A DNA stretch of 64,000 nt, taken from Bacteroidales bacterium (GTDB taxonomy: Bacteria; Bacteroidota; Bacteroidia; Bacteroidales; UBA12077). Made by a program: the position numbers and the translations under genes. Positions within the stretch are counted from its first letter, which is position 1. Each line of letters opens with the position of its first letter. Location: contig JAEINU010000001.1 of the NCBI GenBank assembly GCA_016342685.1, positions 1,222,920 through 1,286,919 on the forward strand. Direction: 5' to 3'. Below, piece by piece: positions 1 through 8,915 of the stretch. The notes below the pieces were generated by a model. The model did not search any database and was not told the origin of the DNA. It was given only the letters and a program-made list of their open reading frames with translations.

Positions 1-2145
1 GAACCAATGTGCTCTATTTGTTACCGCTCCTGTAGAATCTAATGCATAAGTATCAATCGTACCACCAAAATTCAAATTAACCTTATTTTCAAACAAGTTC
101 GTTCGACCACTAATCCTTATTGCGCTCCATTTTTGTTCTTCAGCAAAAATATTATATGAAGTATTAAGACTTAAACTCTCTAAAATTTTTATTTTCTTTG
201 TGGCGTCTGTGGTATCTTTATCTGATCTTACTTTCATTTCGAGGTTATTATTTAACCCAAAACTAACTGTACCACTTTCACCTGGTGTTGAAGGTAAGCT
301 ATAAACACCACCTGAATAATATGAAAGATCATTTCCTGAAATAGAATCTGTAAAATAATACTGATCGACCATATTACCCATATCTGGACGGTATGAGATA
401 CTAACAGATGGAGTTATTACATGCCGAACAGCAACAACCTTAGAGTCTGGATTCTTAAACTGATACATTCCATACAAATTCGGACCAACACTTAATGAGA
501 TGGAAGGGTTAACAACATGTGCATAATCAAGATCACTCACAACTTCTTGATGTAAATATTTTACGGTATTTCCTTCTGAATCAAGCGAATCTTCTCTGTA
601 TTCAAAATGATTTTTTTTAGGATATAAAACTCCCGTATATTCAATTTTTGGACTTAAATTAAAATACTGCAATATCTTAATATTTGTACTTAAAGGAATG
701 CTATGTTGAAATCCATTTTCGAAATCTGAAAATTTAGTTCCATTAAAAAGCATACTATCTGGAGTGGAGATTTTATTTTCTAATTTCGATGAATACTGTA
801 TTTCGATATCTTCGTACCATTTAGCCTCACCTGTTGCATTTTTTCTCTTAAAAGGATTCTGTCTATCAATATTAAATGTCATTATTGGTAATGTCATATT
901 AACAACTTCTGCATTTGTATTTTGACTATGATTTAATTTTGCAGTTAAATGAAACGGTTTACCAATCCAGTTTTTACCATAAGAAATACTAGAACTTTTC
1001 TGATTTGTTGTTCTTTGTTGTACAGATTTACTATTTAACTTATCATATTCGGATGTACTATAATTAACACTAGCAGAAAATTTTGAAGAAGGATTTGCCT
1101 TTGCGTCTTGAGTATGATTCCATACTATTCGCATATCCTTAGAGTTAATGTCATTTTCAACTCCAGGTTCATCTTTCGTGAACTGCGAATAACTAAAACT
1201 GAAATTACTTTGGAATTTATATCGTTTTACATACCTATATTGAACATCGCTTGCCCAAGAACCTTTCGAATAAATATCTCCCCTCACGGCCAAATCCATT
1301 TTATCACTAATACCAAAGTAGTATCCTCCATCTCGCAAGAAAAAACCACGATTACGTTCCTCTCCATATTTAGGAACCATTATTCCGGAAGAAAATTCTT
1401 GTTGGTTTGGAAAAAATGCAAATGGCACTCCAATAACTTTTATTGGAATATCTAACATTACAAGATAAGCAGGTCCGGAGATTATTTTATCATTAGGAAT
1501 TACTTTTGCCTGATTCATGTGTAAATAAAAATGTGGATGCTCGTGATCACAAGTTGTATACTTTCCATTTTTAAGTAGAAAAGAATTATCTTCTAATTTC
1601 TTTGTTTGCTGACTATGAAGAAAACCTTGTTCTTCTTCTGTAAACACATCTTCAATATAACCTTTCTTTGTCTTAAAATTATATTTAATGGTACGAGCTT
1701 CAAACTCATCTCCTTTATCAGTGAATTTAGGTTTTCCAGAGATATACCCTAAAGTATCACTTACACCCCGTGCATAAACAAAGTTATTTTCTTGATCGTA
1801 TTCAATATAATCTGCTTCTAGAATAATATCGCCATATTCTATTTTAGCATTTTTATATAAATACACCTTTTGAGTCTCTGCTTCTATAATAATAGAATCT
1901 ATTGCAGTATATAAAACTTTAGATTCTATAACGTTGTCATTTTTCTGTTCTGTACCATTAACTAATGAGTCGGAAACAGGAATTGAATCATTCGAAGATT
2001 CCATATTTTGTGGTAACTTTACTCCACTTTGCTCACTATTGCGATTTTGTGCAAAGTTTTGGCAAGGCATGATAATTGTAAACACAATTAAAAAAAGAAA
2101 ATATCTAAATTTTAAATACAATTTTATTATACTATTTTTGTCCAA
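1..2145 (-). CDS. lptD: LPS-assembly protein LptD, Bacteroidota type (3' end outside window)
   Basis: Outer-membrane protein that inserts lipopolysaccharide into the outer leaflet. The minus-strand frame is open from about 2145 to position 1, so about 715 residues are present and the C-terminal end of the barrel is missing. After a short Ser/Asp/Asn-rich linker comes an OstA/LptA-like segment (motifs such as VYLYKNAKIEYGDIILEADY and ARGVSDTLGYISGKPKF). A long beta-rich region of alternating aromatic and polar strands typical of a barrel follows. The first ATG is at 2070, but the 25 in-frame codons upstream encode a hydrophobic signal peptide (FLFLIVFTII then CQNFAQ), so a TTG start at 2145 is preferred. 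It is divergent from the amidase gene at 2200. Family assignment rests on domain resemblance and is fairly secure; the exact start is inferred. Confidence 0.8.
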   Translation of the reverse strand, partial: MDKNSIIKLYLKFRYFLFLIVFTIIMPCQNFAQNRNSEQSGVKLPQNMESSNDSIPVSDSLVNGTEQKNDNVIESKVLYTAIDSIIIEAETQKVYLYKNAKIEYGDIILEADYIEYDQENNFVYARGVSDTLGYISGKPKFTDKGDEFEARTIKYNFKTKKGYIEDVFTEEEQGFLHSQQTKKLEDNSFLLKNGKYTTCDHEHPHFYLHMNQAKVIPNDKIISGPAYLVMLDIPIKVIGVPFAFFPNQQEFSSGIMVPKYGEERNRGFFLRDGGYYFGISDKMDLAVRGDIYSKGSWASDVQYRYVKRYKFQSNFSFSYSQFTKDEPGVENDINSKDMRIVWNHTQDAKANPSSKFSASVNYSTSEYDKLNSKSVQQRTTNQKSSSISYGKNWIGKPFHLTAKLNHSQNTNAEVVNMTLPIMTFNIDRQNPFKRKNATGEAKWYEDIEIQYSSKLENKISTPDSMLFNGTKFSDFENGFQHSIPLSTNIKILQYFNLSPKIEYTGVLYPKKNHFEYREDSLDSEGNTVKYLHQEVVSDLDYAHVVNPSISLSVGPNLYGMYQFKNPDSKVVAVRHVITPSVSISYRPDMGNMVDQYYFTDSISGNDLSYYSGGVYSLPSTPGESGTVSFGLNNNLEMKVRSDKDTTDATKKIKILESLSLNTSYNIFAEEQKWSAIRISGRTNLFENKVNLNFGGTIDTYALDSTGAVTNRAHWF

Positions 2146-2199
2146 TTATAGTTTATTTTTAAAGTTCCAAAACTAATTAAAATATTGTATACATTAATA

Positions 2200-3333
2200 A
2201 TGAAGATTGACTTAATAACGTTTTTTTTTAAACAAATAAGATACCAAGTTTTACTTTTACTGTTAATTTTTGTTAACAGCTGCTTATTTTCAACTGCTTA
2301 TGCCCAAAAAGAAGAGCAATATATACTAAAAACAGTTGTAATTGATGCAGGACATGGAGGTAAAGACGGTGGTGCTCATGGTCGTAAAGTAAAAGAAAAG
2401 GATATTGCACTTGCAATTGCTCTTAAGCTGGGAACCTACATAGAAGAAAATATTCCTGATGTTAAAGTAATATATACTCGAACTACAGATGTTTTTGTTC
2501 CTTTAAGTGAACGAGCTAATATTGCAAATAGGAACAATGCCGATTTATTTATTTCTATCCATCTAAATGGGAATAAAGATAGTCGTGCATATGGTACAGA
2601 AACCTATGCGATGGGACTTCATAAAACTGAAGGTAATTTAGAGGTTGCACAAATTGAGAACTCTGCAATTCTTTTCGAGGAGGATTATTCGACAAATTAT
2701 GAAGGTTTTGATCCTCAATCTGCCGAATCTTATATCATATTCTCGTTTATTCAGAATACCTTTTTAGAACAAAGTTTAAACTATGCTTCTTTTGTTGAAA
2801 ATGAATTTAAAACAAAGGCTCTAAGAAAAAGTCGGGGTGTTAAGCAAGCCGGTTTCTTAGTGTTATGGAAAACCACCATGCCTAGTGTATTAATCGAAGC
2901 TGGTTTTCTAACAAATCAAAGAGAAGAAAGATATTTAACAAGCAAAGAAGGTCAGGAGTATCTGGCTTCGGCTATTTACCGTGCGTTTAAAAATTACAAG
3001 TTGAAAATCGAAGCAAAAAGTCATTTTGTTGCGAAAATCGATTCTAGTCAAATGCTTAAAGACACTACTAGTATTCTATTTAAAGTGCAAATCGCCTCTT
3101 CAAAAAACTCAGTTAATACGTTGTCTGAATCATTTAAAGGTTTGGATAACGTTGAAGAAATAAAAATTAACGATACCTATAAATACACTGTAGGATCTTA
3201 TTCTAATTATTCTGATATTTTAAATTTGAAAAAAACAATAGAGAAAGTTTATCCTGATGCTTTTATTATCGCTGTTGAAAAAAGCGGGAAACTTATTCCA
3301 GTAAATGAGGCTATAAAAATAATTAACAAATAA
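2200..3333 (+). CDS. N-acetylmuramoyl-L-alanine amidase with C-terminal SPOR-like region
   Basis: Periplasmic zinc amidase that cleaves the bond between N-acetylmuramic acid and the stem peptide. ATG 2200 is chosen over an in-frame TTG at 2185 because it opens a typical signal peptide (MKIDLITFFFKQIRY, hydrophobic core, ending AYAQ). An Amidase_3 domain spans roughly residues 40-270: the zinc motif VVIDAGHGGKDGGA, the second metal histidine in ISIHLNGN, and the catalytic glutamate in VLIEAGFLTN. The last ~75 residues (from about VQIASSKNS) resemble a peptidoglycan-binding SPOR-like fold. The mlaD-like gene follows after 4 nt, so the two are probably cotranscribed. Divergent to lptD, an envelope-biogenesis context. 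Confidence 0.9.
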   Translation: MKIDLITFFFKQIRYQVLLLLLIFVNSCLFSTAYAQKEEQYILKTVVIDAGHGGKDGGAHGRKVKEKDIALAIALKLGTYIEENIPDVKVIYTRTTDVFVPLSERANIANRNNADLFISIHLNGNKDSRAYGTETYAMGLHKTEGNLEVAQIENSAILFEEDYSTNYEGFDPQSAESYIIFSFIQNTFLEQSLNYASFVENEFKTKALRKSRGVKQAGFLVLWKTTMPSVLIEAGFLTNQREERYLTSKEGQEYLASAIYRAFKNYKLKIEAKSHFVAKIDSSQMLKDTTSILFKVQIASSKNSVNTLSESFKGLDNVEEIKINDTYKYTVGSYSNYSDILNLKKTIEKVYPDAFIIAVEKSGKLIPVNEAIKIINK

Positions 3334-3337
3334 ATTC

Positions 3338-4267
3338 ATGAAATTAAATAAAGAAGTTAAAGTTGGACTAATTGCCGTAGCTATAATTGCTGTATCTATT
3401 TGGGGATACAGTTTTTTAAAAGGTAAAAATCTGCTATCAACAAACGATACATATTATGCTATATATAATAATATTGATGGATTAGAAGAAGCCAGCCCTG
3501 TTTTAGTTAGTGGATTTAAAATTGGGCTAGTTGAATCAATTAAAATTCATGAACATTCTAGAGATAGAATAATTGTTAAATTTTCAATCGAAGAAAACAT
3601 TAAATTACCTAAAAACACAGAGGCTATAATTTACCCCGCCTCTTTAATTGCTGGAAAAGCTATTAAAATCCATTTTTCTGATTCACAAGAGTTCTATTCT
3701 AGTGGTGATACTATAATTGGAATCTTAGAAAAAGATATGATAAGTAGTCTTAGCGCAGAATTATTACCTGTGAAAAATAAAATTGAATCGCTAGTTGTTT
3801 CGATGGATTCAGTTCTATCAATATTTGACAACGAAAGAAGAAAAGATTTAAAATCCTCTTTAGACAATATTAATAAAATAACGAATGATCTTGAACAAAC
3901 CTTAGACACAAAAAACTCTAAACTTGCAACTATATTAAGTAATGTAGAGTCACTATCTACAAATCTTAAAAATAATAATGAGCAAATTACTAATATCCTT
4001 CAGAACTTCTCAAACATTAGTGACTCTCTTGACCAGTCAAATATAAAAGAAACAATTCTTAATGCTAATAAGACTTTGGCAGAGTTTAGTGAAATATCAC
4101 AAAAAATTAATAGTGGACAAGGTACCATAGGGATGCTTATTAATAATGATTCATTATATAATAACTTAAATAACCTTGCCGCCAATGTAGATAGTTTGGT
4201 AATTGATTTGAATGAAAATCCCAAAAGGTATGTTCACTTTTCACTATTTGGCAAAAAAGATAAATAA
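3338..4267 (+). CDS. MlaD/MCE-domain lipid-transport protein
   Basis: Substrate-binding component of an Mla-like phospholipid transporter between the inner and outer membranes. The 309-residue protein has one N-terminal transmembrane anchor (VGLIAVAIIAVSIWGYSFL). An MCE domain follows at about 35-115, with the family pattern ASPVLVSGFKIGLVESI. A long Asn/Ser-rich predicted coiled-coil tail runs from about 135 to 290, with repeats around SNVESLSTNLKNN and GQGTIGMLINNDSLY. No ATPase or permease partner lies downstream. It sits directly behind the amidase gene. Assignment to the MCE family is firm; the cargo is inferred from the family. Confidence 0.88.
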   Translation: MKLNKEVKVGLIAVAIIAVSIWGYSFLKGKNLLSTNDTYYAIYNNIDGLEEASPVLVSGFKIGLVESIKIHEHSRDRIIVKFSIEENIKLPKNTEAIIYPASLIAGKAIKIHFSDSQEFYSSGDTIIGILEKDMISSLSAELLPVKNKIESLVVSMDSVLSIFDNERRKDLKSSLDNINKITNDLEQTLDTKNSKLATILSNVESLSTNLKNNNEQITNILQNFSNISDSLDQSNIKETILNANKTLAEFSEISQKINSGQGTIGMLINNDSLYNNLNNLAANVDSLVIDLNENPKRYVHFSLFGKKDK

Positions 4268-4608
4268 TAAAAGACATTTCAGTATTCTATTTGCTTAGAC
4301 TAAATCTAAATATATACTTTTAGAAAGTACTTTTATACTAAAAAAGTACTTTCTCAATATTAAACTTTAAGTAATATTTATTAAACATTTAAGTAACAAA
4401 CGTTTAACATATGAATATTATTAGCTACTGATAATCAACAGATTACCTTTATTATGAAAAGAATTCAAAATTAAGAGACTGATATAAAAACCAATATCTT
4501 TTTTTTAAGAAAAACAATAGATTTAAAGTTTTTTTTTCCTTTTTTTTTTCACAATTTTGTTTAACCAGAAAAATAAGTGTAGAAAATTATTAAATATTTG
4601 TGAGTTAA
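4268..4608. other. 341-nt AT-rich spacer upstream of dnaA
   Basis: Very AT-rich, with poly-T and poly-A runs near 4500-4550 and a 13-bp inverted repeat at 4322-4354. No open frame of interest and no cluster of TTATCCACA-type DnaA boxes was seen, so it is not called an origin. It probably holds the mlaD-like gene terminator and the dnaA promoter. Confidence 0.6.
4322..4354. terminator. Hairpin downstream of the mlaD-like gene
   Basis: AGAAAGTACTTTT (4322-4334) pairs with AAAAGTACTTTCT (4342-4354) across a 7-nt loop. The stem is perfect but AT-rich and lacks a long U-tract, so terminator function is likely but not certain. Confidence 0.45.
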
Positions 4609-6045
4609 ATGAATAATAAAAACTATCATGAGATTTGGAGTAATTGTCTTAGAATAATTAAAGATAATGTGCCCTCCATAAGTTACAGAACCTGGTTTGA
4701 ACCAATTGTTCCTCTTAAAATTGAAGAAAACGTATTAACTATTCAAGTTCCAAGTCCTTTCTTTTATGAGTACCTTGAAGAGCAGTACATTGATATTTTA
4801 AGAAAGACACTACGAAAAGAACTAGGAGAAAATGCAAAGCTGGAATATAGTGTTGTAATGGAAAATAGTGTTTATTCAAATAATAAACCTTTTACTGTTA
4901 AGTTTCCGACAAATTATAAATCGGAATTAAAAAACAAACCAGTTTCGGTTCCTTTTAACTCTGACGATGAAAATTCAATCAAAAACCCGTTTATTATTCC
5001 GGGAATTAAAAAATTACATGTAGATCCAAGGTTAAATCCAGATAACAGCTTTGCTAATTTTGTTGAAGGTGAATGTAACCGTTTGGCAAGATCAGCTGGT
5101 GATGCCGTTGGTGATAATCCTGGAGGGACAGCTTTTAATCCTTTATTTCTATATGGTGATTCTGGTTTAGGTAAAACTCACTTATCTCAAGCTATTGGAA
5201 TAAAAGTAAAAGAAAAGTTCCCTGAAAAAACAGTTCTTTATGTTAACGCAAATAAATTCCAAACTCAATTTGTAGAATCGGTTCGTAATAACAATAAGAA
5301 TGATTTCTTGCACTTTTATCAAATGATTGATGTTTTAATCATTGATGATGTGCATGAATTTGCAGGAAAAGAAAAAACTCAAGATATATTTTTCCATATA
5401 TTTAATCATCTACACCAATCAGGAAAGCAATTAATTCTTACTTCAGATAAAGCTCCTGTTGAAATACAGGGTATGGAACAAAGATTATTATCTAGATTTA
5501 AATGGGGATTGTCAGCTGATTTACAAGCTCCCGATTTTGAAACTAGAATTGCGATCCTTCGTCAGAAAATTTATCATGATGGTATAGATATGCCTGAAGA
5601 CGTAATAGAATATATTGCATCTCATATAACAACAAACATTCGTGAATTAGAAGGAGCTTTAATTTCTTTATTAGCTCAATCTACTTTAAATAAAAAGGAA
5701 ATTACTTTAGAGTTGGCAAAACAAATGATCGACAGATTAGTTAAAAACTCTAAAAAAGAAATATCTGTAGACTATATTCAAAAAGTTGTATGTGATTATT
5801 TTAATTTATCACCAGACCTTTTGCAATCAAAAACTCGTAAACGTGAAATTGTACAAGCACGACAAATTGCTATGTATTTCTCGAAAGCACTAACAAAATC
5901 GTCATTGGCTTCTATTGGTGCATTGATTGGAGGAAAAGATCACGCCACTGTTCTTCATGCTTGTAAAACGGTTAACAACCTTATAGATACAGACAAACGT
6001 TTTAAAGGTCAAATTGAATCTATTGAAAAAAAGTTAAAAGTTTAA
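4609..6045 (+). CDS. dnaA: Chromosomal replication initiator protein DnaA
   Basis: Initiates chromosome replication by binding DnaA boxes and melting the origin. The 478-residue protein has all four domains. Domain I is at about 1-80 (WFEPIVPLKI). A linker to about 145 is followed by the AAA+ domain, with Walker A GDSGLGKTHL near residue 183 and a Walker-B-like VLIIDDVHEF near 241. Domain IV carries the DNA-binding signature KDHATVLHACKTVNN near residue 443. Length and start (ATG after a T-rich leader) fit the family. A strong hairpin terminator follows immediately, so it is probably monocistronic. Confidence 0.98.
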   Translation: MNNKNYHEIWSNCLRIIKDNVPSISYRTWFEPIVPLKIEENVLTIQVPSPFFYEYLEEQYIDILRKTLRKELGENAKLEYSVVMENSVYSNNKPFTVKFPTNYKSELKNKPVSVPFNSDDENSIKNPFIIPGIKKLHVDPRLNPDNSFANFVEGECNRLARSAGDAVGDNPGGTAFNPLFLYGDSGLGKTHLSQAIGIKVKEKFPEKTVLYVNANKFQTQFVESVRNNNKNDFLHFYQMIDVLIIDDVHEFAGKEKTQDIFFHIFNHLHQSGKQLILTSDKAPVEIQGMEQRLLSRFKWGLSADLQAPDFETRIAILRQKIYHDGIDMPEDVIEYIASHITTNIRELEGALISLLAQSTLNKKEITLELAKQMIDRLVKNSKKEISVDYIQKVVCDYFNLSPDLLQSKTRKREIVQARQIAMYFSKALTKSSLASIGALIGGKDHATVLHACKTVNNLIDTDKRFKGQIESIEKKLKV

Positions 6046-6051
6046 ATTAGT

Positions 6052-6077
6052 AAAAGGCTCCAAAAGGAGCCTTTTTT
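6052..6077 (+). terminator. Rho-independent terminator of dnaA
   Basis: AAAAGGCTCC (6052-6061) and GGAGCC (6066-6071) form a GC-rich stem with a 4-nt loop, followed by six T residues. Confidence 0.85.
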
Positions 6078-6266
6078 ATTTTATTGCATCCCTCTTACCA
6101 AATCATCCCTTAGAATATTTTTTTATTATTATTGTTGATTTCTATCTTAAAAGAAAATAGTGCAACATTTCTTTTTCAAGTCAGAACAAGCTTCTATTAT
6201 TAGATATTAACCCTATCCTACTTGTTTTTTTTGTATTTTTAGACTGAATATAAACTATTATCAGGA

Positions 6267-7034
6267 TTGAAATCTGTAAAACATAGAACATCAACAATAT
6301 TCCTATTTCTTCTTATCGGAATTCTATTTTCATGTAATAAACATCAAGACCAGAGCATTGATGTTTTTGCTGCAGCAGGAACAATGCTTCCTGTAAATGA
6401 TATATGCAATTCATTTGAGATAAATCAAAACAATAATACAAATAGAAATTTTGCTGCTTCAGGAGCCTTAGCTCGACAGATTAATGCCGGCGCCGAAGCC
6501 GATATTTATATTTCGGCAAATAAGCAATGGATCGATTTTTTAATTCAGAATAATCTAGTAAATAAAGAAAACGTTTCTGAATTTGCATACAACAAGTTGG
6601 TTTTAATCACATCAGTAGATAATGATGTTTATATTGACTTTACACAAGATTTTGATATTGAGACTGCCATAAAGGATAAAATTTCAATTGGCAATCCAAA
6701 ATACGTTCCCGTAGGGAAATACGCGAAACAAATGTTTGATTCATTAAATTGGTACAATCAAATTCGAGATAAAATCATTCTGGCTAAAGATGTAACTTCA
6801 GTTTTACATTACGTCGAATTAGGCGAATGTGACTGGGGAATTGTTTATTATTCAGAAGCAATTAAGTCTGATAAGGTCAAAATAGCATACGAAATCCCTC
6901 AAAATCTTTATTCTCCAATTACTTTTTATATAGGTTTGTTAAATGATTGTGACAAGAATAGAAATCTTTATAATTATTTTAAAGGCGATCAATCAAAGGG
7001 AATTTTAGAGAAATACGGATTTACAATTCAATAA
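6267..7034 (+). CDS. modA: Molybdate ABC transporter substrate-binding lipoprotein
   Basis: Captures molybdate (or tungstate) outside the inner membrane for ModBC. The TTG at 6267 is chosen because it opens a lipoprotein signal (IFLFLLIGILFSC, lipobox LFSC). Family motifs are FAAAGTMLPVNDIC, the oxyanion-binding segment ASGALARQINAGAEADIY, and GECDWGIVYYSEA near the C-terminus. The 255-residue length is normal. modB starts 10 nt downstream, so modABC form one operon that runs into the xanthine dehydrogenase genes. That context ties molybdate uptake to molybdenum hydroxylases. No molybdenum-responsive operator was recognised. Confidence 0.93.
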   Translation: MKSVKHRTSTIFLFLLIGILFSCNKHQDQSIDVFAAAGTMLPVNDICNSFEINQNNNTNRNFAASGALARQINAGAEADIYISANKQWIDFLIQNNLVNKENVSEFAYNKLVLITSVDNDVYIDFTQDFDIETAIKDKISIGNPKYVPVGKYAKQMFDSLNWYNQIRDKIILAKDVTSVLHYVELGECDWGIVYYSEAIKSDKVKIAYEIPQNLYSPITFYIGLLNDCDKNRNLYNYFKGDQSKGILEKYGFTIQ

Positions 7035-7044
7035 GAAAATATAA

Positions 7045-7728
7045 ATGTTTAGTCCAGAAGAAATAACGGTAATTGTTTTAACCTTGAAAGTAGCGTTCCT
7101 TAGCACTCTTTTAACTCTACCAATTGCAATATGGCTTGGGTGGATTCTTGCAAGAAAAAATTTTATTGGTAAATTTCTAGTTGAAGGATTAGTCAACATC
7201 CCATTAGTTGCTCCACCTGTAGTTACTGGATATCTACTTTTATTATTATTAGGGAAAAATGGAATAGTTGGAAGTTGGCTGTACGAATCACTAGGAATTA
7301 AATTAGCCTTTAATTTTGCAGCACTTATAATCGCATCGGTTGTGGTTTCTTTGCCATTAGCAGTTCGCAGCACAAAATCAGCATTTGAATTGGTTGATCC
7401 AAATTACGAAAAAGCATCTAATTCATTAGGAGCATCAAAAATCGAAACTTTTTTTAGAGTGTACTTGCCTTTAGCTTTTCCAGGCATATTGAGCGGAGCC
7501 GTTTTGGCCTTTGCTCGCAGTTTAGGCGAATTTGGAGCCACTATATCTTTTGCTGGTAATATTTATGGTAAAACTCAAACAATTGCCTTGAATGTATATT
7601 CTAATATGCAAATCCCAGGAAAAGAAATGCAAGTTACGAGACTTGTTATCGTATCGCTTGTAATTTCTCTTATAGCAATTATTGCATCTGAATATTTGAA
7701 TAAAAAGAAAAAATATTTTGTAAGATGA
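7045..7728 (+). CDS. modB: Molybdate ABC transporter permease
   Basis: Inner-membrane channel subunit of the molybdate importer. The 227-residue protein has about five transmembrane helices. The inner-membrane permease loop that contacts the ATPase is visible as AFARSLGEFGATISFAGN. The segment IPLVAPPVVTGYLLLLLLG is characteristic of ModB. Its stop overlaps the start of modC by 4 nt, indicating translational coupling. Confidence 0.94.
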   Translation: MFSPEEITVIVLTLKVAFLSTLLTLPIAIWLGWILARKNFIGKFLVEGLVNIPLVAPPVVTGYLLLLLLGKNGIVGSWLYESLGIKLAFNFAALIIASVVVSLPLAVRSTKSAFELVDPNYEKASNSLGASKIETFFRVYLPLAFPGILSGAVLAFARSLGEFGATISFAGNIYGKTQTIALNVYSNMQIPGKEMQVTRLVIVSLVISLIAIIASEYLNKKKKYFVR

Positions 7729-8897
7729 TAATTAAATTAGAATCGGTTGAACATAAACTTGGACACAATCATTTCAATTATGATTTCTGCACTGATAGTT
7801 CCATAACTGGAATATTTGGTCCATCTGGTGCAGGAAAAACAACTTTATTCAATTTGATATCAGGAGTTGACACCCCAATTAATGGCAAAATAGAGCTTAA
7901 TAACGAATCTTTATTAGATGTAAGTAAAAATATTAACATAAAGGGTAAAAATCGAAACATTGGCTATGTATTTCAAGAAAATCATTTATTCCCACATTTA
8001 TCTGTAAAAAAGAATTTGTTGTATAGCAAACCTTATATAAGGAATAAAGAAGAATATATTTCTTTTAATGATGTTATAAGTCTTTTGGAAATTTTGCCTT
8101 TATTGAATAAAAAGCCTAGACAACTTTCTGGTGGTGAGCGTCAAAGAGTTGCAATTGGAAGAGCGCTTCTCTCCCAGCCCAGATTACTTTTACTAGATGA
8201 ACCATTCTCTAATGTAGACTGTTCTAAAAGAAAGCAAATAATATCCTATTTGCTTCGAATCAATAATCATTTTAAAATTCCAATGTTAATTATTAGTCAC
8301 CATTTGGAAGATATATTAAAACTTACACGAAAGATTGTAGTTATTGAAAATGGTAAATCGACTGATGCAGAAGATATATTTACAATCATTAAAAACGACG
8401 AAAACCCTGAATTAATTCGACCTAAAAAATTCCAGAACACTTTTAAAGTCAGATTAAAGCAATATTCAGAAATTGATAAAACATACGATCTAATATCAGG
8501 CGATGGTGTTGAAATTAAAATCTCAAATCATTCTAAATTATTGAATACAGATTTACAAAAAGAAACCAAAATTCAATTAAGCCTTAGACCTATTGATGTT
8601 GCTCTTAGTCTCGAAAAACACCAAGGAATTAGTGTGCAAAATCAATTGAAAGGAACAGTAAAACAAATTATTAAAAATACAGAAGGAATATTTTGTGTGG
8701 TTGATTGTGGTTTTGAGCTTTTTGTTGAAATATCGCAAGGAATAATCAATACTTTATTCTTACACGAAGGACAATCAATTTATTGTCAGATAAAAGCCAA
8801 TGATTTTGATGTTGTTCATGTATTTGAAAATCTAAATTCAAATAAAACAAAGCACTCTAAAACTATTGAATTAGTTAACAACCTAAACGAATCTTAA
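7725..8897 (+). CDS. modC: Molybdate ABC transporter ATP-binding protein
   Basis: ATPase that powers molybdate import. The 390-residue protein shows Walker A GPSGAGKTTL, the Q-loop in IGYVFQENHLFPH, the signature LSGGERQRVAIGRALL, Walker B LLLLDEPFSNVD, and the switch histidine in LIISHHLEDI. A C-terminal TOBE/Mop-like oxyanion-binding domain starts near residue 280 (SLRPIDVALSL...QLKGTVKQI), as in ModC. The xanthine dehydrogenase genes start 18 nt downstream. Confidence 0.93.
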   Translation: MIIKLESVEHKLGHNHFNYDFCTDSSITGIFGPSGAGKTTLFNLISGVDTPINGKIELNNESLLDVSKNINIKGKNRNIGYVFQENHLFPHLSVKKNLLYSKPYIRNKEEYISFNDVISLLEILPLLNKKPRQLSGGERQRVAIGRALLSQPRLLLLDEPFSNVDCSKRKQIISYLLRINNHFKIPMLIISHHLEDILKLTRKIVVIENGKSTDAEDIFTIIKNDENPELIRPKKFQNTFKVRLKQYSEIDKTYDLISGDGVEIKISNHSKLLNTDLQKETKIQLSLRPIDVALSLEKHQGISVQNQLKGTVKQIIKNTEGIFCVVDCGFELFVEISQGIINTLFLHEGQSIYCQIKANDFDVVHVFENLNSNKTKHSKTIELVNNLNES

Positions 8898-8915
8898 TTT
8901 TTTAACAAACCGATT

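Noticed and set aside
4268-4608. Possible oriC upstream of dnaA
   Set aside because: The spacer is AT-rich, but no clustered TTATCCACA-like DnaA boxes were found; only weak partial matches.
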